This document shows, in pieces, positions 7,402 through 16,197 of a stretch of 64,000 nucleotides of DNA. The notes under the pieces are model-generated. The model did not search any database, was not told the DNA's origin, and was given only the letters and a program-made list of their open reading frames with translations. The stretch comes from Undibacterium hunanense (lineage in GTDB: Bacteria > Pseudomonadota > Gammaproteobacteria > Burkholderiales > Burkholderiaceae_D): positions 576,659-640,658 of the forward strand of contig NZ_JACOGF010000002.1 of assembly GCF_014284335.1 (NCBI RefSeq). Reading direction: 5' to 3'. Position numbers and translations under genes: made by a program. Position 1 is the stretch's first letter. Every line of letters begins with the position of its first letter.

Positions 7402-9852
7402 TTAATCATCCAGGTACATCCGAACTATATTAATTTCCTCCTGTAATTTTTCCGCAGTCGTAATTGCTTCTGCCTTGGCCACAAGGAAATACAGCATACC
7501 GGTAGCTTCAGAACGGCGCTTACTTTCCGCATCGGCACTTGTCTGGGCTGATTGCGCCAATTCAGTCAACATTTGTTCCCATGAGATTTTTGTTTTTTTC
7601 AATATGCTTCGCAACTGACCGATGCCGCCAGGAAGTTTTTTTCCAATAAATCCCTCACCCTGACGGTCCCATTTGACGTCATTGATTAACAATTCGATTG
7701 CCGTGACTGTATCCTGTGCAGTAATTTTCGCGACTACTTTGACAGGTCGCTTTTCTTCTTTTAATTCTATACGGTGCTCCCTGGGTTTTTCCTTGACTAC
7801 CTTACTTGACGGAGAAGAAATAACTAACTCTTGCTTTTCATCCTTTTTATCTCTTACGAGTATTTCTTCTTTTTTTGGTTTTTCTTTGGACGTAAGTTCT
7901 ACCCGGGCTTTTTCAACTTCCGATACAAGATAATCTTGATATTTTTCTACTTTTTTTCCGGCACTACCATCTTTGAAACTGGCAGTTCCTCCATAGGTAG
8001 GAAGTTGTGTATCTTTGACTTTGTGCAATGTATTTACACGCGTAAACATTTCTTTGGCTTTTAATTTTGCCTCGTTTAATCCAAATTGCCCACCACTCAT
8101 ACGGGTTTCGAAAATACCACCTTTTCTGCGATTATCTCTCTTGTTCACAGAACTGTCGGTTTCGGGGGCGCGCACAGGTCCGACAGAATCAGCACCTATG
8201 GATTTTCCGCCAACAACAAAAGGTGCTTTGAATGATGTTGGGTTAAGATCCGCAACTTTAGTACCAGACTTCACTGATCTGTCAGTCTCATCAACGAGGG
8301 GATCTTCTGTGGTTGCGTCTTCTCCTCTCGCGCGTTGAAGTGCAACAGCCAGAATTTTATTTCGATAGCGGGTGTAGATTATTTTTTCTTCGTCAGACAG
8401 GGTCTTATCGACCAGATCTGAAATGGGTGTTTTCAAAAGCAAAGGGGTGAAATTTTTGATTGTTCCACCTGCAGGGACGCCACCTGATCCCACCCGAAGA
8501 TATAGTGCCATAACCGCAAAAATACCTTTCAATCCAAGCAGTGGCACCTCTTTATCGCTACCCTCGCGTTCCCTCATGGCTTCTTCCATGAAGGCAGCGT
8601 CACGTACTGCCTCAATCAGGCATTTCTTGAAATGAATTCTCGCTGCATTTTGTCCATCATCTTCTTCTGTTTCTACCAATTCGCTTGATTGAGAATACAG
8701 GGCAAGCAAATCCGGGATTTTCTGTGTCTCTACGCCAATATTAACCTGCATGGAATAGGCCTTATCATCCATTTCATCCGGCTTTACACCTTTCGTGTTG
8801 ATCGGTCCTGCATAATAATTACCACCTAGTAGTGCGCGTTCGGTAAAGCCCTTGGTCGCAGCGCGAACATCGCTGACATGCGCAAAAATATTATCCAGAA
8901 CGGCAAACATTTCTTCTTCCGTTTCAACAGCGGGTTTGAAAATGTATTCAAGAATGTTGTTGGCAAATCCTTTCGCTGGTGTCGAAGCCACGAGCGGGTT
9001 TACCCGGCTATTGTGATCTGGTGAAATGACGAAACCTTTTCCAGTCACCATCTTTATATCTTTGTCCAGTACGGATTCAGCCTGTAATTTCGCGCGGTCT
9101 TCATCTTCTGGTGCTTTCAACATCGCTTGGTTCTTAGGTTCGTCCAATATACCTTGCCCATCTGCAATGATAGGAAACTCCAATTCCAGCCCCACTTTTC
9201 TTTGCAGCATATTTGCTTGAATATTTCCTGCCTGAGGTATTAGCGCTGGCCCTGCAACATTGCTTTCTGGTGTAGACAGGGCTTTTTGCCCCATCTGATC
9301 CGCTTCCTGTTCCAGCGTTGGATCATCATTCAGAGGAAGATTCTCCTTCATTTGCATGGTGGGTCGTACACGACCCTGAGCCTGTTGCACGACGTGCCAG
9401 GCTTCATGGGGCAAATGCTGTTCCTGACCTGGTGCTATGTGAATGTCGCTACCCTGCGCATACGCGTGAGCATGCAATTGTGACGGCTGTGCCGAGTTGT
9501 AATGCACCTTGACATGATCCATGCTCATGCCGGATAGCGACTCTATGCCAGACTTGAGCTGGTTTGGAAGACCGGTGCGATTCGGGCTGGTATGGCCAGT
9601 TCCTCTGTCTGGTGTGGACGCGGCCTGTAATTGTTTGATGCCCTGCAATTGCTTTGCTTGTGGGCTTGCATCAAGCATCGCTTGCATGGTTTTTAATTGC
9701 CTGGCCTGCTTGCTTCCCGCCGCTGCTTCTTTCAGTGCCATTTGTGCGGCCATCTGCGGACGTGCATCAACAAAACCGGTCGTGGCCAGTGTATGGGCTG
9801 GTATGACCTGGTTTTGCTGGCTTGCTTCTGCTGGAGTGGTATGCGCTTTCAT
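7402..9852 (-). CDS. eCIS-core (DUF4157) domain protein, putative injected effector
   Basis: 816 residues. The N-terminal leader (about 1-65) shares the GFVD-x-RP and QLKTMQAMLDA block with the protein at 4442-5578. Residues about 90-165 are the eCIS-core domain: GLPNQLKSGIESLSG, VHYNSAQPSQLHAHAYAQGSDIHIAPG, then a zinc-protease-like HEAWHVVQQ (HExxH at 149-153). After a linker, about 215-420 form an unrecognised module with VGLELEFP, ILEYIFKPAVETEEE and YSMQVNIGVE. That spacing is faintly like amidoligase or carboxylate-amine ligase folds. The last 250 residues are Lys/Glu-rich. No signal peptide. AT-richer than its neighbours, suggesting acquisition. Confidence 0.72.
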   Translation of the reverse strand: MKAHTTPAEASQQNQVIPAHTLATTGFVDARPQMAAQMALKEAAAGSKQARQLKTMQAMLDASPQAKQLQGIKQLQAASTPDRGTGHTSPNRTGLPNQLKSGIESLSGMSMDHVKVHYNSAQPSQLHAHAYAQGSDIHIAPGQEQHLPHEAWHVVQQAQGRVRPTMQMKENLPLNDDPTLEQEADQMGQKALSTPESNVAGPALIPQAGNIQANMLQRKVGLELEFPIIADGQGILDEPKNQAMLKAPEDEDRAKLQAESVLDKDIKMVTGKGFVISPDHNSRVNPLVASTPAKGFANNILEYIFKPAVETEEEMFAVLDNIFAHVSDVRAATKGFTERALLGGNYYAGPINTKGVKPDEMDDKAYSMQVNIGVETQKIPDLLALYSQSSELVETEEDDGQNAARIHFKKCLIEAVRDAAFMEEAMREREGSDKEVPLLGLKGIFAVMALYLRVGSGGVPAGGTIKNFTPLLLKTPISDLVDKTLSDEEKIIYTRYRNKILAVALQRARGEDATTEDPLVDETDRSVKSGTKVADLNPTSFKAPFVVGGKSIGADSVGPVRAPETDSSVNKRDNRRKGGIFETRMSGGQFGLNEAKLKAKEMFTRVNTLHKVKDTQLPTYGGTASFKDGSAGKKVEKYQDYLVSEVEKARVELTSKEKPKKEEILVRDKKDEKQELVISSPSSKVVKEKPREHRIELKEEKRPVKVVAKITAQDTVTAIELLINDVKWDRQGEGFIGKKLPGGIGQLRSILKKTKISWEQMLTELAQSAQTSADAESKRRSEATGMLYFLVAKAEAITTAEKLQEEINIVRMYLDD

Positions 9853-10210
9853 TCGACCTTAGCCCTACTATTAAGTACGCAGCCAGCATTCTTGCTGTAT
9901 TGAGATCACGGTGAGGATAAAGCAGTGATTGAGCATACTATTGAATTGCCAATAAGGCAATTGCAGAAAGTGTTATCTTCAGATATTTTGTTGCTTATTG
10001 GCAATATTGCTAATCTGGCGCGATTATTGCCCCATTGTCCTGTTTACTTTGATGAATTTAAAACTGAATAAATTTACTGACGGAAATACCATTCGTTCGA
10101 CAGGACTGAATTTGACGTGACAAAGAATCGAAGTCTTGCGTATGCCCGTATGGCTTGACCATATCCGGGTTGAACATCTCAAATTTTAAGAAATCAATAA
10201 ACATTTCACT
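9853..10210. other. AT-rich intergenic region with hairpins
   Basis: 358 bases without a gene, dividing the divergent eCIS-core gene and the membrane-protein gene. It holds a small hairpin AATTGCC-AATAA-GGCAATT (9944-9962), and a near copy of the same word in inverted orientation at about 9991-10004 (TTGCTTATTGGCAA). Both promoters must lie here; no convincing -35/-10 pair was singled out. Confidence 0.5.
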
Positions 10211-11158
10211 ATGACGACACTTTCCTTTCGCCAGTTTCTCTTACGTTCAAAGCGTTTTTTTATACCTATTGCAAGTGTGTGCAAATTAATCCTGAGATAT
10301 TCCGGGAATATGATTCGACGCCAAATTCTTTTTCTTCACTCCTTTTTGAAAGAGGTCGTAAAAAAGAAATTTTTCCTCGATGGCTGGATAGGAAAATTAC
10401 TACTTCTTGTGAGCACTCAATATTTTGTCGTTTCATGTTTTATCTGGGCGCATGACCATGCAGTAATGCGGTATTTGAACCTGTGTTTGGCACTTTCTCT
10501 TATCGGTGGTTCTTTGATAATGGCAATTCAAATCTACAATCGTTTTTGTGTGGAAGAGAACAAGTCCGATCTTGATTGTCGTAAACTGATCAATCGACAA
10601 AAGTTGTGGGCTGAGGTTTTTTCTGCAATCGCAATTATTGCCTTTATCGGCATGTATTTTCGTTTTGGCTATGAAGATGATAAAAACAATGTGGCTGTGA
10701 GATTTAAAAATCTGCAGAAAGTGCGTTTGATCACTTCCAAGGTGATGCCGCCTTCCTATTGCATTTCAAAATATTATCGCCAAACAGCATGTTTGGTAAT
10801 TCAGAATGCCTTAACAAAAACTGGCGATGGGTTGCTGTATAGTAGCGAATCAGACGTACAGAATAATATTGGAACAGCCTTGTTTAACATGGGTATGTTG
10901 AGTAAAGCAGGAGAGAATTTTTCTGATCAGGATTGGGATTCCTTAAAACAGGCAGAAAAACTACTTTCAGATATACGGATGGACGAATCCTGGATCAATT
11001 TCAATTTCTCTCAACTGCAGTTCCTGCTCATGTTGTTTGCAGCATTTTCTGTTTCAAGAAAACTGTCAATTGCGGCATTCGATGCGACATCTAAACCGCA
11101 TCAAATTATTAGCTGGAAAAGTATATTGGATCTCATAAAAAAGAAACGTACAGTTTGA
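10211..11158 (+). CDS. hypothetical membrane protein, function unknown
   Basis: 315 residues, not recognised. Hydrophobic segments lie at about 62-80, 89-108, 135-151 and near 266-284. A soluble stretch of about 110 residues between the third and fourth contains several Cys (SYCISKYYRQTACLVIQ). The basic N-terminal region (residues 6-55) is amphipathic. The DNA is AT-rich like the adjacent eCIS-core gene, to which it is divergent, hinting that both came in together. It could be an immunity or accessory protein for the effector pair, but nothing in the sequence proves that. Confidence 0.55.
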   Translation: MTTLSFRQFLLRSKRFFIPIASVCKLILRYSGNMIRRQILFLHSFLKEVVKKKFFLDGWIGKLLLLVSTQYFVVSCFIWAHDHAVMRYLNLCLALSLIGGSLIMAIQIYNRFCVEENKSDLDCRKLINRQKLWAEVFSAIAIIAFIGMYFRFGYEDDKNNVAVRFKNLQKVRLITSKVMPPSYCISKYYRQTACLVIQNALTKTGDGLLYSSESDVQNNIGTALFNMGMLSKAGENFSDQDWDSLKQAEKLLSDIRMDESWINFNFSQLQFLLMLFAAFSVSRKLSIAAFDATSKPHQIISWKSILDLIKKKRTV

Positions 11159-11389
11159 TGGCCTGTCTTGTAGCGTCGTGAATATGGACTGAGGATGCAT
11201 TTCTGTTCATGGGTTCTGACAAGACCCTCATTTTTAATGGCATATTCAGGCAACGTAGTGACGACAGGCGTTTCAAATCTTATCAACTTTATTTCCAAAC
11301 ACCGCCACCAGAAAATCAATGAACAACTTCGTCCGCAAAGGCAGGTAGCGACGGGATGGGTACATCATCTGTATCAGTGCGCTGTTGCT

Positions 11390-11623
11390 GCTCTATTGGG
11401 CCACGAATTGCGCGATGAGTGTGACCCGCTCCATATGGAAGCTGGCAACAGACGACGCATGATGTCCATCTCCACCCATGACCGTATCGCCGGCACACCT
11501 GTCCGTGCCAAGGTGCTTGGCGAGTTTTTGCAGTATGCGCTCCAACATCCGGGTGTGGTATTCATGCGCAAGGACAAGATAGCTGAACTCGCGCATAGCT
11601 TGCCGGATGTACCGCACAAGTAA
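11390..11623 (+). pseudogene. relic of a polysaccharide deacetylase (C-terminal end only)
   Basis: The frame ending at 11623 contains RRRMMSISTHDRIAGTPVRA followed by LGEFLQYALQHPGVVFMRKD and IAELA. I recognise this as the last conserved block of PuuE-like polysaccharide deacetylases (NodB fold). A full gene of this type is about 300 residues, and the upstream sequence in this frame has no deacetylase catalytic motif, so only the last 60-75 residues survive. An ATG at 11195 opens the frame but the upstream part has no family resemblance. It converges on the ssuA-like gene. Most likely a deletion remnant. Confidence 0.6.
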
Positions 11624-11641
11624 GATGCATCAGTGATGTAT

Positions 11642-12595
11642 CTACTTATCCGCCTTTGGCACCCATACCCATGCCTTGTCACTGATCTTGACGGCCCTGG
11701 GTATGAGCTTGTTTTGATAGAACAGATCGGCAATTTCCTGCTGGCGATTCACTACCGCTGCGCTTACCGGCATGACGCCGTAGCGGCTGCGTTGTTGCCA
11801 GGTGTTGATCACATCCAGCGGCATGCCCAGTTGGGCCGCGATAATGCTGGCAAGCTGTTGTGGATTCTTGCTGGCCCAGGCACCGGTGGTGGCGAGTTCG
11901 CCCAGGATGATGTTCAAAGCCTGTGGATGTTTTTCTACCAGGCGGCGTGAAGCTTCGTAAAAACTGTTTGCTGGCAGCAAGCCCTGATGATCGGCCAGTA
12001 CCCTGACCGGTAAACTGTGTTGTACTGATGCCAGATAAGGGTCCCATACTATCCAGGCATCGATATTGCCGCTGACAAAGGCAGCACGGGCATCTGCCGG
12101 CGACAGGTAGATGGCTTGTATGTCCTGCATACCCAGGCCAGCCTTGCGCAGGGCCGCCAGTATCAACAGGTTGGAACTGGAGCCCTTCTGGAAGGCGACT
12201 TTCTTTCCCTTCAGTTCAGCGACACTTTTGATGGGGGAATCTTTCGGTACCAGTATGGCTTCACAGGTGGGCGAGGATGGTTCCGCGCCGACATACAGCA
12301 AATCCACACCAGCGGCTTGGGCAAATATCGGTGGTGGTGCGCCGGTCAGGCCAAAGTCTACATTGCCGCTATTCAAGGCTTCCAGCAATTGCGGGCCGGC
12401 AGGAAATTCTATCCACTTGATTTGGAATTTTTGCGCTGCCAGAGCTTTTTCCAGCGTGCCTTGCGCTTTCAGCACGGATAGCAGGCCGCTGCCTTTTTGA
12501 AAGCCTATGCCGATCAGTCTGTCATCGGCAGCCTGTGCAAGCAGACTGAACAGCAAGCTGGTTTTCAGCAAAAGAAGTAAAACTAATTTTTTCAT
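11642..12595 (-). CDS. ssuA: aliphatic sulfonate ABC transporter substrate-binding protein (SsuA-like)
   Basis: 317 residues. A signal peptide (MKKLVLLLLLKTSLLFSLLAQAA) precedes a periplasmic binding protein of the NMT1/SsuA type. Landmarks are IGFQKGSGLLSVLKAQGTLE, PAGPQLLEALNSGNVDFGLTG, LKGKKVAFQKGSSSN and SGNIDAWIVWDPYL. It should capture alkanesulfonates, or a related anion such as taurine, for an ABC importer. The permease and ATPase (ssuC, ssuB) are absent from the window, so it must work with components encoded elsewhere. It lies 86 bases downstream of the lacI-type gene on the same strand and next to an FMN monooxygenase cluster, supporting an organosulfur role. Confidence 0.82.
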   Translation of the reverse strand: MKKLVLLLLLKTSLLFSLLAQAADDRLIGIGFQKGSGLLSVLKAQGTLEKALAAQKFQIKWIEFPAGPQLLEALNSGNVDFGLTGAPPPIFAQAAGVDLLYVGAEPSSPTCEAILVPKDSPIKSVAELKGKKVAFQKGSSSNLLILAALRKAGLGMQDIQAIYLSPADARAAFVSGNIDAWIVWDPYLASVQHSLPVRVLADHQGLLPANSFYEASRRLVEKHPQALNIILGELATTGAWASKNPQQLASIIAAQLGMPLDVINTWQQRSRYGVMPVSAAVVNRQQEIADLFYQNKLIPRAVKISDKAWVWVPKADK

Positions 12596-12681
12596 AAATC
12601 ACTTTCTTGATGGTATCTTGAATTTGCATTCAGTTTGCATTGACTTTGCGTTGACTTTTTCTTCAGGGTTGTTTGATAGCT

Positions 12682-13725
12682 TCATGCGCTTTCGCGTTCC
12701 AGCAGTTCGCATTGCAAGAGGTTAAGGCGCTGTACGTTTTTACTTGCCGGTATTTCACCCAGGCTTTCGAGTATGCGCATGGCAGCAATTTCGCCTATCT
12801 CTTTTGCCGGTGGCCGTATGGTGGTCAGGCTGGGCAATAACATGGACGACATGGCATAGTCACCAAAACCGACAATCGCACATTGTTCGGGCATGCGTAT
12901 ACCTGCGCGTTGCCCTGCCAGAATCGCGGACGCTGCCAGGTTGTCATTGGCAAAGATGATGGCTTCGGCAGCATGGCGCTTGCGCATGGCGAGGGTTTCC
13001 ATGGCCTGCTTGCCAGCGTCAAAAGGCGTGGCAGCGGTGGGTAAAAAGAACCAGGGTTCAAGGCCAGCTTCCCGCATGATATCGGCATAACCATCACGGC
13101 GATCTATGGCGCTTTCATCACCGGCCACGCTGTTCTGTGCAAAGGCGATGCGTTTGTAGCCTTTCTTTAACAGGTAGCGTGCAGCCTGTTGCCCGACTTC
13201 GTAATGCGAAAATCCTACCTGCATGTATTTGCGGCGCGGCTGGTAATCCCAGGTTTCCACCACCGGGATATTGGCTGTATTCAGCAATTGCACCGTGGCC
13301 CTGGTGTGGTATTGCCCGGTCACCACCAGCGCTGCCGGTGACCAGCCGAGGAAGGTGCGTACCGCTGCTTCTTCCTGTTCAACAGAAAAATAACTGGATG
13401 CCAGCAATAGCTGGTAACCATGCGCGCTCAGTACATCACTGAAGCTTTGTATCGTGTGTGCAAAGATCGGCCCCGAGATATTCGGTATCACCATGCCGAC
13501 TATCCGCGCATGGGTAGACGCCAGCCCGCCTGCTGCCAGATTCGGCAGGTAGTTCAGGCTTTTTACGGCTGCGGCAATGCGCAGGCTGAGTGCCGCCGAC
13601 ACTTGCGCCGGTTGCTTGAAGTAGCGCGATACCGTGATGGAGCCGACACCTGCCGCCCGTGCCACATCATGGATGGTGGCGCGTCCTGATCCTCGGCGTT
13701 TTCGTGCTTCGCTTTCTTGTGTCAT
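12682..13725 (-). CDS. LacI-family transcriptional regulator (GntR/IdnR-like)
   Basis: 347 residues. The helix-turn-helix and hinge are ATIHDVARAAGVGSITVSRYF followed by NYLPNLAAGGLAS. The periplasmic-binding-protein-like sensor domain shows VGMVIPNISGPIFA, AIIFANDNLAASAIL and IVGFGDYAMSSML. Such proteins usually repress by binding a palindrome and release on binding a sugar or acid ligand. A matching palindrome is found at 13804-13819 between this gene and the divergent TonB receptor. Gene order suggests it controls the receptor-monooxygenase pair and the downstream ssuA. A sugar-type regulator in a sulfonate-looking cluster is unexpected; the ligand is not evident. Confidence 0.85.
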   Translation of the reverse strand: MTQESEARKRRGSGRATIHDVARAAGVGSITVSRYFKQPAQVSAALSLRIAAAVKSLNYLPNLAAGGLASTHARIVGMVIPNISGPIFAHTIQSFSDVLSAHGYQLLLASSYFSVEQEEAAVRTFLGWSPAALVVTGQYHTRATVQLLNTANIPVVETWDYQPRRKYMQVGFSHYEVGQQAARYLLKKGYKRIAFAQNSVAGDESAIDRRDGYADIMREAGLEPWFFLPTAATPFDAGKQAMETLAMRKRHAAEAIIFANDNLAASAILAGQRAGIRMPEQCAIVGFGDYAMSSMLLPSLTTIRPPAKEIGEIAAMRILESLGEIPASKNVQRLNLLQCELLERESA

Positions 13726-13803
13726 CTCTGCATATTTCCAAAAGACATATCGATGATTGTTTTAATTCTTTGACTGAACCCATCTGCATCACAGAAACTA
13801 AAA

Positions 13804-13819
13804 ATGGTATCGGTACCAT
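13804..13819. promoter_or_regulatory. probable LacI-family operator
   Basis: ATGGTA-TCGG-TACCAT, a 16-base palindrome with 6-base arms. Its centre and length are like operators of the gluconate branch of the LacI family. It sits in the divergent region between the regulator (start 13725) and the TonB receptor (start 13926). A lone half site (ATGGTATC) recurs at about 12610, just upstream of the ssuA-like gene. Confidence 0.7.
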
Positions 13820-13925
13820 CGAATTCTAGCAGCGGCTGTTGTGTGAACGAAGTTGCATTTCTTTCGATGCTTATTACCAATTCAAATAAGAGTGTGTGCA
13901 ACGGTCGTTAATCAAAGGATTTAGT

Positions 13926-16193
13926 ATGAAAGTCAATACAAAGAATAAGTTTTCACAACAGCGGCGCTATCAGCAATGGGGCAGTGTGCTTGCCGGTGCC
14001 GCCATATCGATGGGTGCCGTCTCGGGTGTGGCTGTGGCTGAAGAAAGCAGTATCCGTCCGGCCGCTGATGAACAGGCGACGCTGCCCTCTGTCACCGTGA
14101 CAGCAACGCGGCGTGAAGCTTCATTGCGTTCGGTGCCGATCGCCATATCGGTGCTGAATGGTGATCTGCTGGAACAGGCAAATCGCAATAGCATAGACAG
14201 CATTGTCGCCGAACTGCCCAGCGTGAATTTTCGCCAGCAGGGTGGCAACAAGGATTCGACCATTTTTGTGCGTGGCATAGGCACCATTTCGACATCGCCA
14301 GGTGTAGAGCCTACGGTATCCACGGTGGTGGATGGCGTGGTGTTTGCCCGTCCGGGTCAGGCCACGCTGGACTTGCTGGATATTGATCGCATCGAAGTAT
14401 TGCGCGGTCCGCAAGGAACCCTGTTCGGCAAGAATGCGTCTTCCGGCGTGCTGAATATTATCAGCCGCAAACCAGGCAAAGAAACCACAGGCTTTGTCGA
14501 TGCATCTTATTTTGAAGGCAATGAGAAACGCCTGCGTGCTGGCATTTCCGGCACCCTGTCACCAGAGTTGCTGAGTGCTTCCTTCACTGCGCTGGATAGT
14601 TCTTACGATGGCAACATCGATAACGTCAGCACGAAAAAGAAGGTGAATGGCTATGACCGTCAAGGTGCGCGTGCGAAGTTCTTGCTGACACCCAATAAAG
14701 ATCTGGATGTCAGCGTCATTGCAGATTATCTGCGTTCCACCAGTTCGCCGACTTATGCGGTACTGCAATCCAGCAATACCGCTTTGCTGCAAGCCATCGC
14801 ACCTGTGCAACCCGGCTTGAACAATCGTTCGGTAGTCTATGATCTGCCAAACGCCATCACTGATTTCAACAAGGGTTTGTCAGCGCAGGTAGACTGGCGC
14901 AACCAGGGCTATACCTGGACATCCATTACCGCTGCAAGACAATGGGATAACGAGCAGCGAACAACTACATCAGCCATCGGCAATAGTGCGGATGTGACAC
15001 GTATCAATGCCGCTTTCCCCGCAACGCGTGATATCGGCACCTTGCACTTCCGGCAGTTTTCACAGGAACTACGTGTCGCATCGCCGAAAGATACGGCTTT
15101 TGAATATGTTGCCGGTGCCTATTACCTGCATGGAAAAGATGAAGAAACTTACCAGCGCATCGTTACCACCGCACCAGGTGCCATCAACTATGGCTATGCA
15201 CCGTATAGCGTGAAGAGTGACAGTTATTCGCTGTTTGGTGAAGGCAATTACAAATTCAGCCCGCAATGGAAGGTCTTGACGGGTTTGCGCTGGACCCGTG
15301 ATGAGCTGGCCTATGCACATGCACGTATTTCTACCCAGACAGTGGCCTTCCCTGGCGTGCAACCGGCGACGGCGAATGCCGGTTCCACCACAGAAAGTGC
15401 GTTTTCTGGTCGCGTCGGTCTGCAGTTTGATATCAGCAACGACATCAGCAGTTATGCCACACTGTCTCGCGGCTACAAGGGGCCTGCATACAATGTGTTT
15501 TTCAATATGCTGAATCGTGACACGCTGGCATTGAAACCTGAATTGTCAGATTCTTTTGAGATCGGCCTCAAGGCCTTGCTGCTGGATCGCAAACTGAGCA
15601 TCAACCTGGCTGCCTTCCAAACCAACTACTCGAATTATCAGGCCAACTTCTATGACACCGTGGCCGGTGCCGTGGTAACCCGTTTGATTAATGCCGGTGA
15701 CGTGTCTACCCGTGGGCTTGAACTGGAACTGGAAGCCAGGCCGATATCTCGTCTGAACCTGAGTGCTTCGCTGGCCTATGTGGATGCACGCATAGACCAG
15801 TTCAACTGCCCGGTGGCAGCGGCAGCATCCTGCTCTTTGAATGGCCAGACATTACCGTTTTCACCGAAGTGGAAGTCCTTTGCCCGCGCCAGCTATGTGG
15901 TACCACTGAGCAATGGCTTGCAGGTAGATCTGGCGACCGATTTCAGCTGGCAAAGCAAGGTGCAGTATGACTTGTTCCAGTCTGCAACCACGATACAAGG
16001 TAGCGTTGGTTTGTGGAATGCCAGTGTGGCACTGGCTGCACCAGAGAATGGCTGGCGTCTGGCCTTGATCGCAAAGAACCTGGGTGACAAATCGTATGCG
16101 ACCAACCTGGTGAACGGCACCAATACGGTGACACGTGCAGTACCACGCGATGACCAGCGTTATTTCGGCGTCAACTTCAGAAAGGATTTCTGA
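13926..16193 (+). CDS. TonB-dependent outer-membrane receptor
   Basis: 755 residues from 13926, chosen for the AAAGGA ribosome site just upstream; an ATG at 13896 is in frame but poorly placed. The signal peptide ends near residue 38 (SGVAVA). Plug landmarks are LPSVTVTATRREASLRSVPI, TIFVRGIGTISTSPGVEPTVS, DIDRIEVLRGPQGTLFGKNA and GVLNIISRKPG. The barrel ends in YFGVNFRKDF with the terminal Phe required for assembly. Its stop is 4 bases before the FMN monooxygenase start, so the two are translated from one mRNA. This pairing suggests import of an organosulfur compound that the monooxygenase then attacks. Confidence 0.92.
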   Translation: MKVNTKNKFSQQRRYQQWGSVLAGAAISMGAVSGVAVAEESSIRPAADEQATLPSVTVTATRREASLRSVPIAISVLNGDLLEQANRNSIDSIVAELPSVNFRQQGGNKDSTIFVRGIGTISTSPGVEPTVSTVVDGVVFARPGQATLDLLDIDRIEVLRGPQGTLFGKNASSGVLNIISRKPGKETTGFVDASYFEGNEKRLRAGISGTLSPELLSASFTALDSSYDGNIDNVSTKKKVNGYDRQGARAKFLLTPNKDLDVSVIADYLRSTSSPTYAVLQSSNTALLQAIAPVQPGLNNRSVVYDLPNAITDFNKGLSAQVDWRNQGYTWTSITAARQWDNEQRTTTSAIGNSADVTRINAAFPATRDIGTLHFRQFSQELRVASPKDTAFEYVAGAYYLHGKDEETYQRIVTTAPGAINYGYAPYSVKSDSYSLFGEGNYKFSPQWKVLTGLRWTRDELAYAHARISTQTVAFPGVQPATANAGSTTESAFSGRVGLQFDISNDISSYATLSRGYKGPAYNVFFNMLNRDTLALKPELSDSFEIGLKALLLDRKLSINLAAFQTNYSNYQANFYDTVAGAVVTRLINAGDVSTRGLELELEARPISRLNLSASLAYVDARIDQFNCPVAAAASCSLNGQTLPFSPKWKSFARASYVVPLSNGLQVDLATDFSWQSKVQYDLFQSATTIQGSVGLWNASVALAAPENGWRLALIAKNLGDKSYATNLVNGTNTVTRAVPRDDQRYFGVNFRKDF

Positions 16194-16197
16194 AACC

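Noticed and set aside
11195-11389. Upstream part of the frame containing the deacetylase relic
   Set aside because: Translated sequence has no resemblance to the deacetylase family and no ribosome site; probably not coding.
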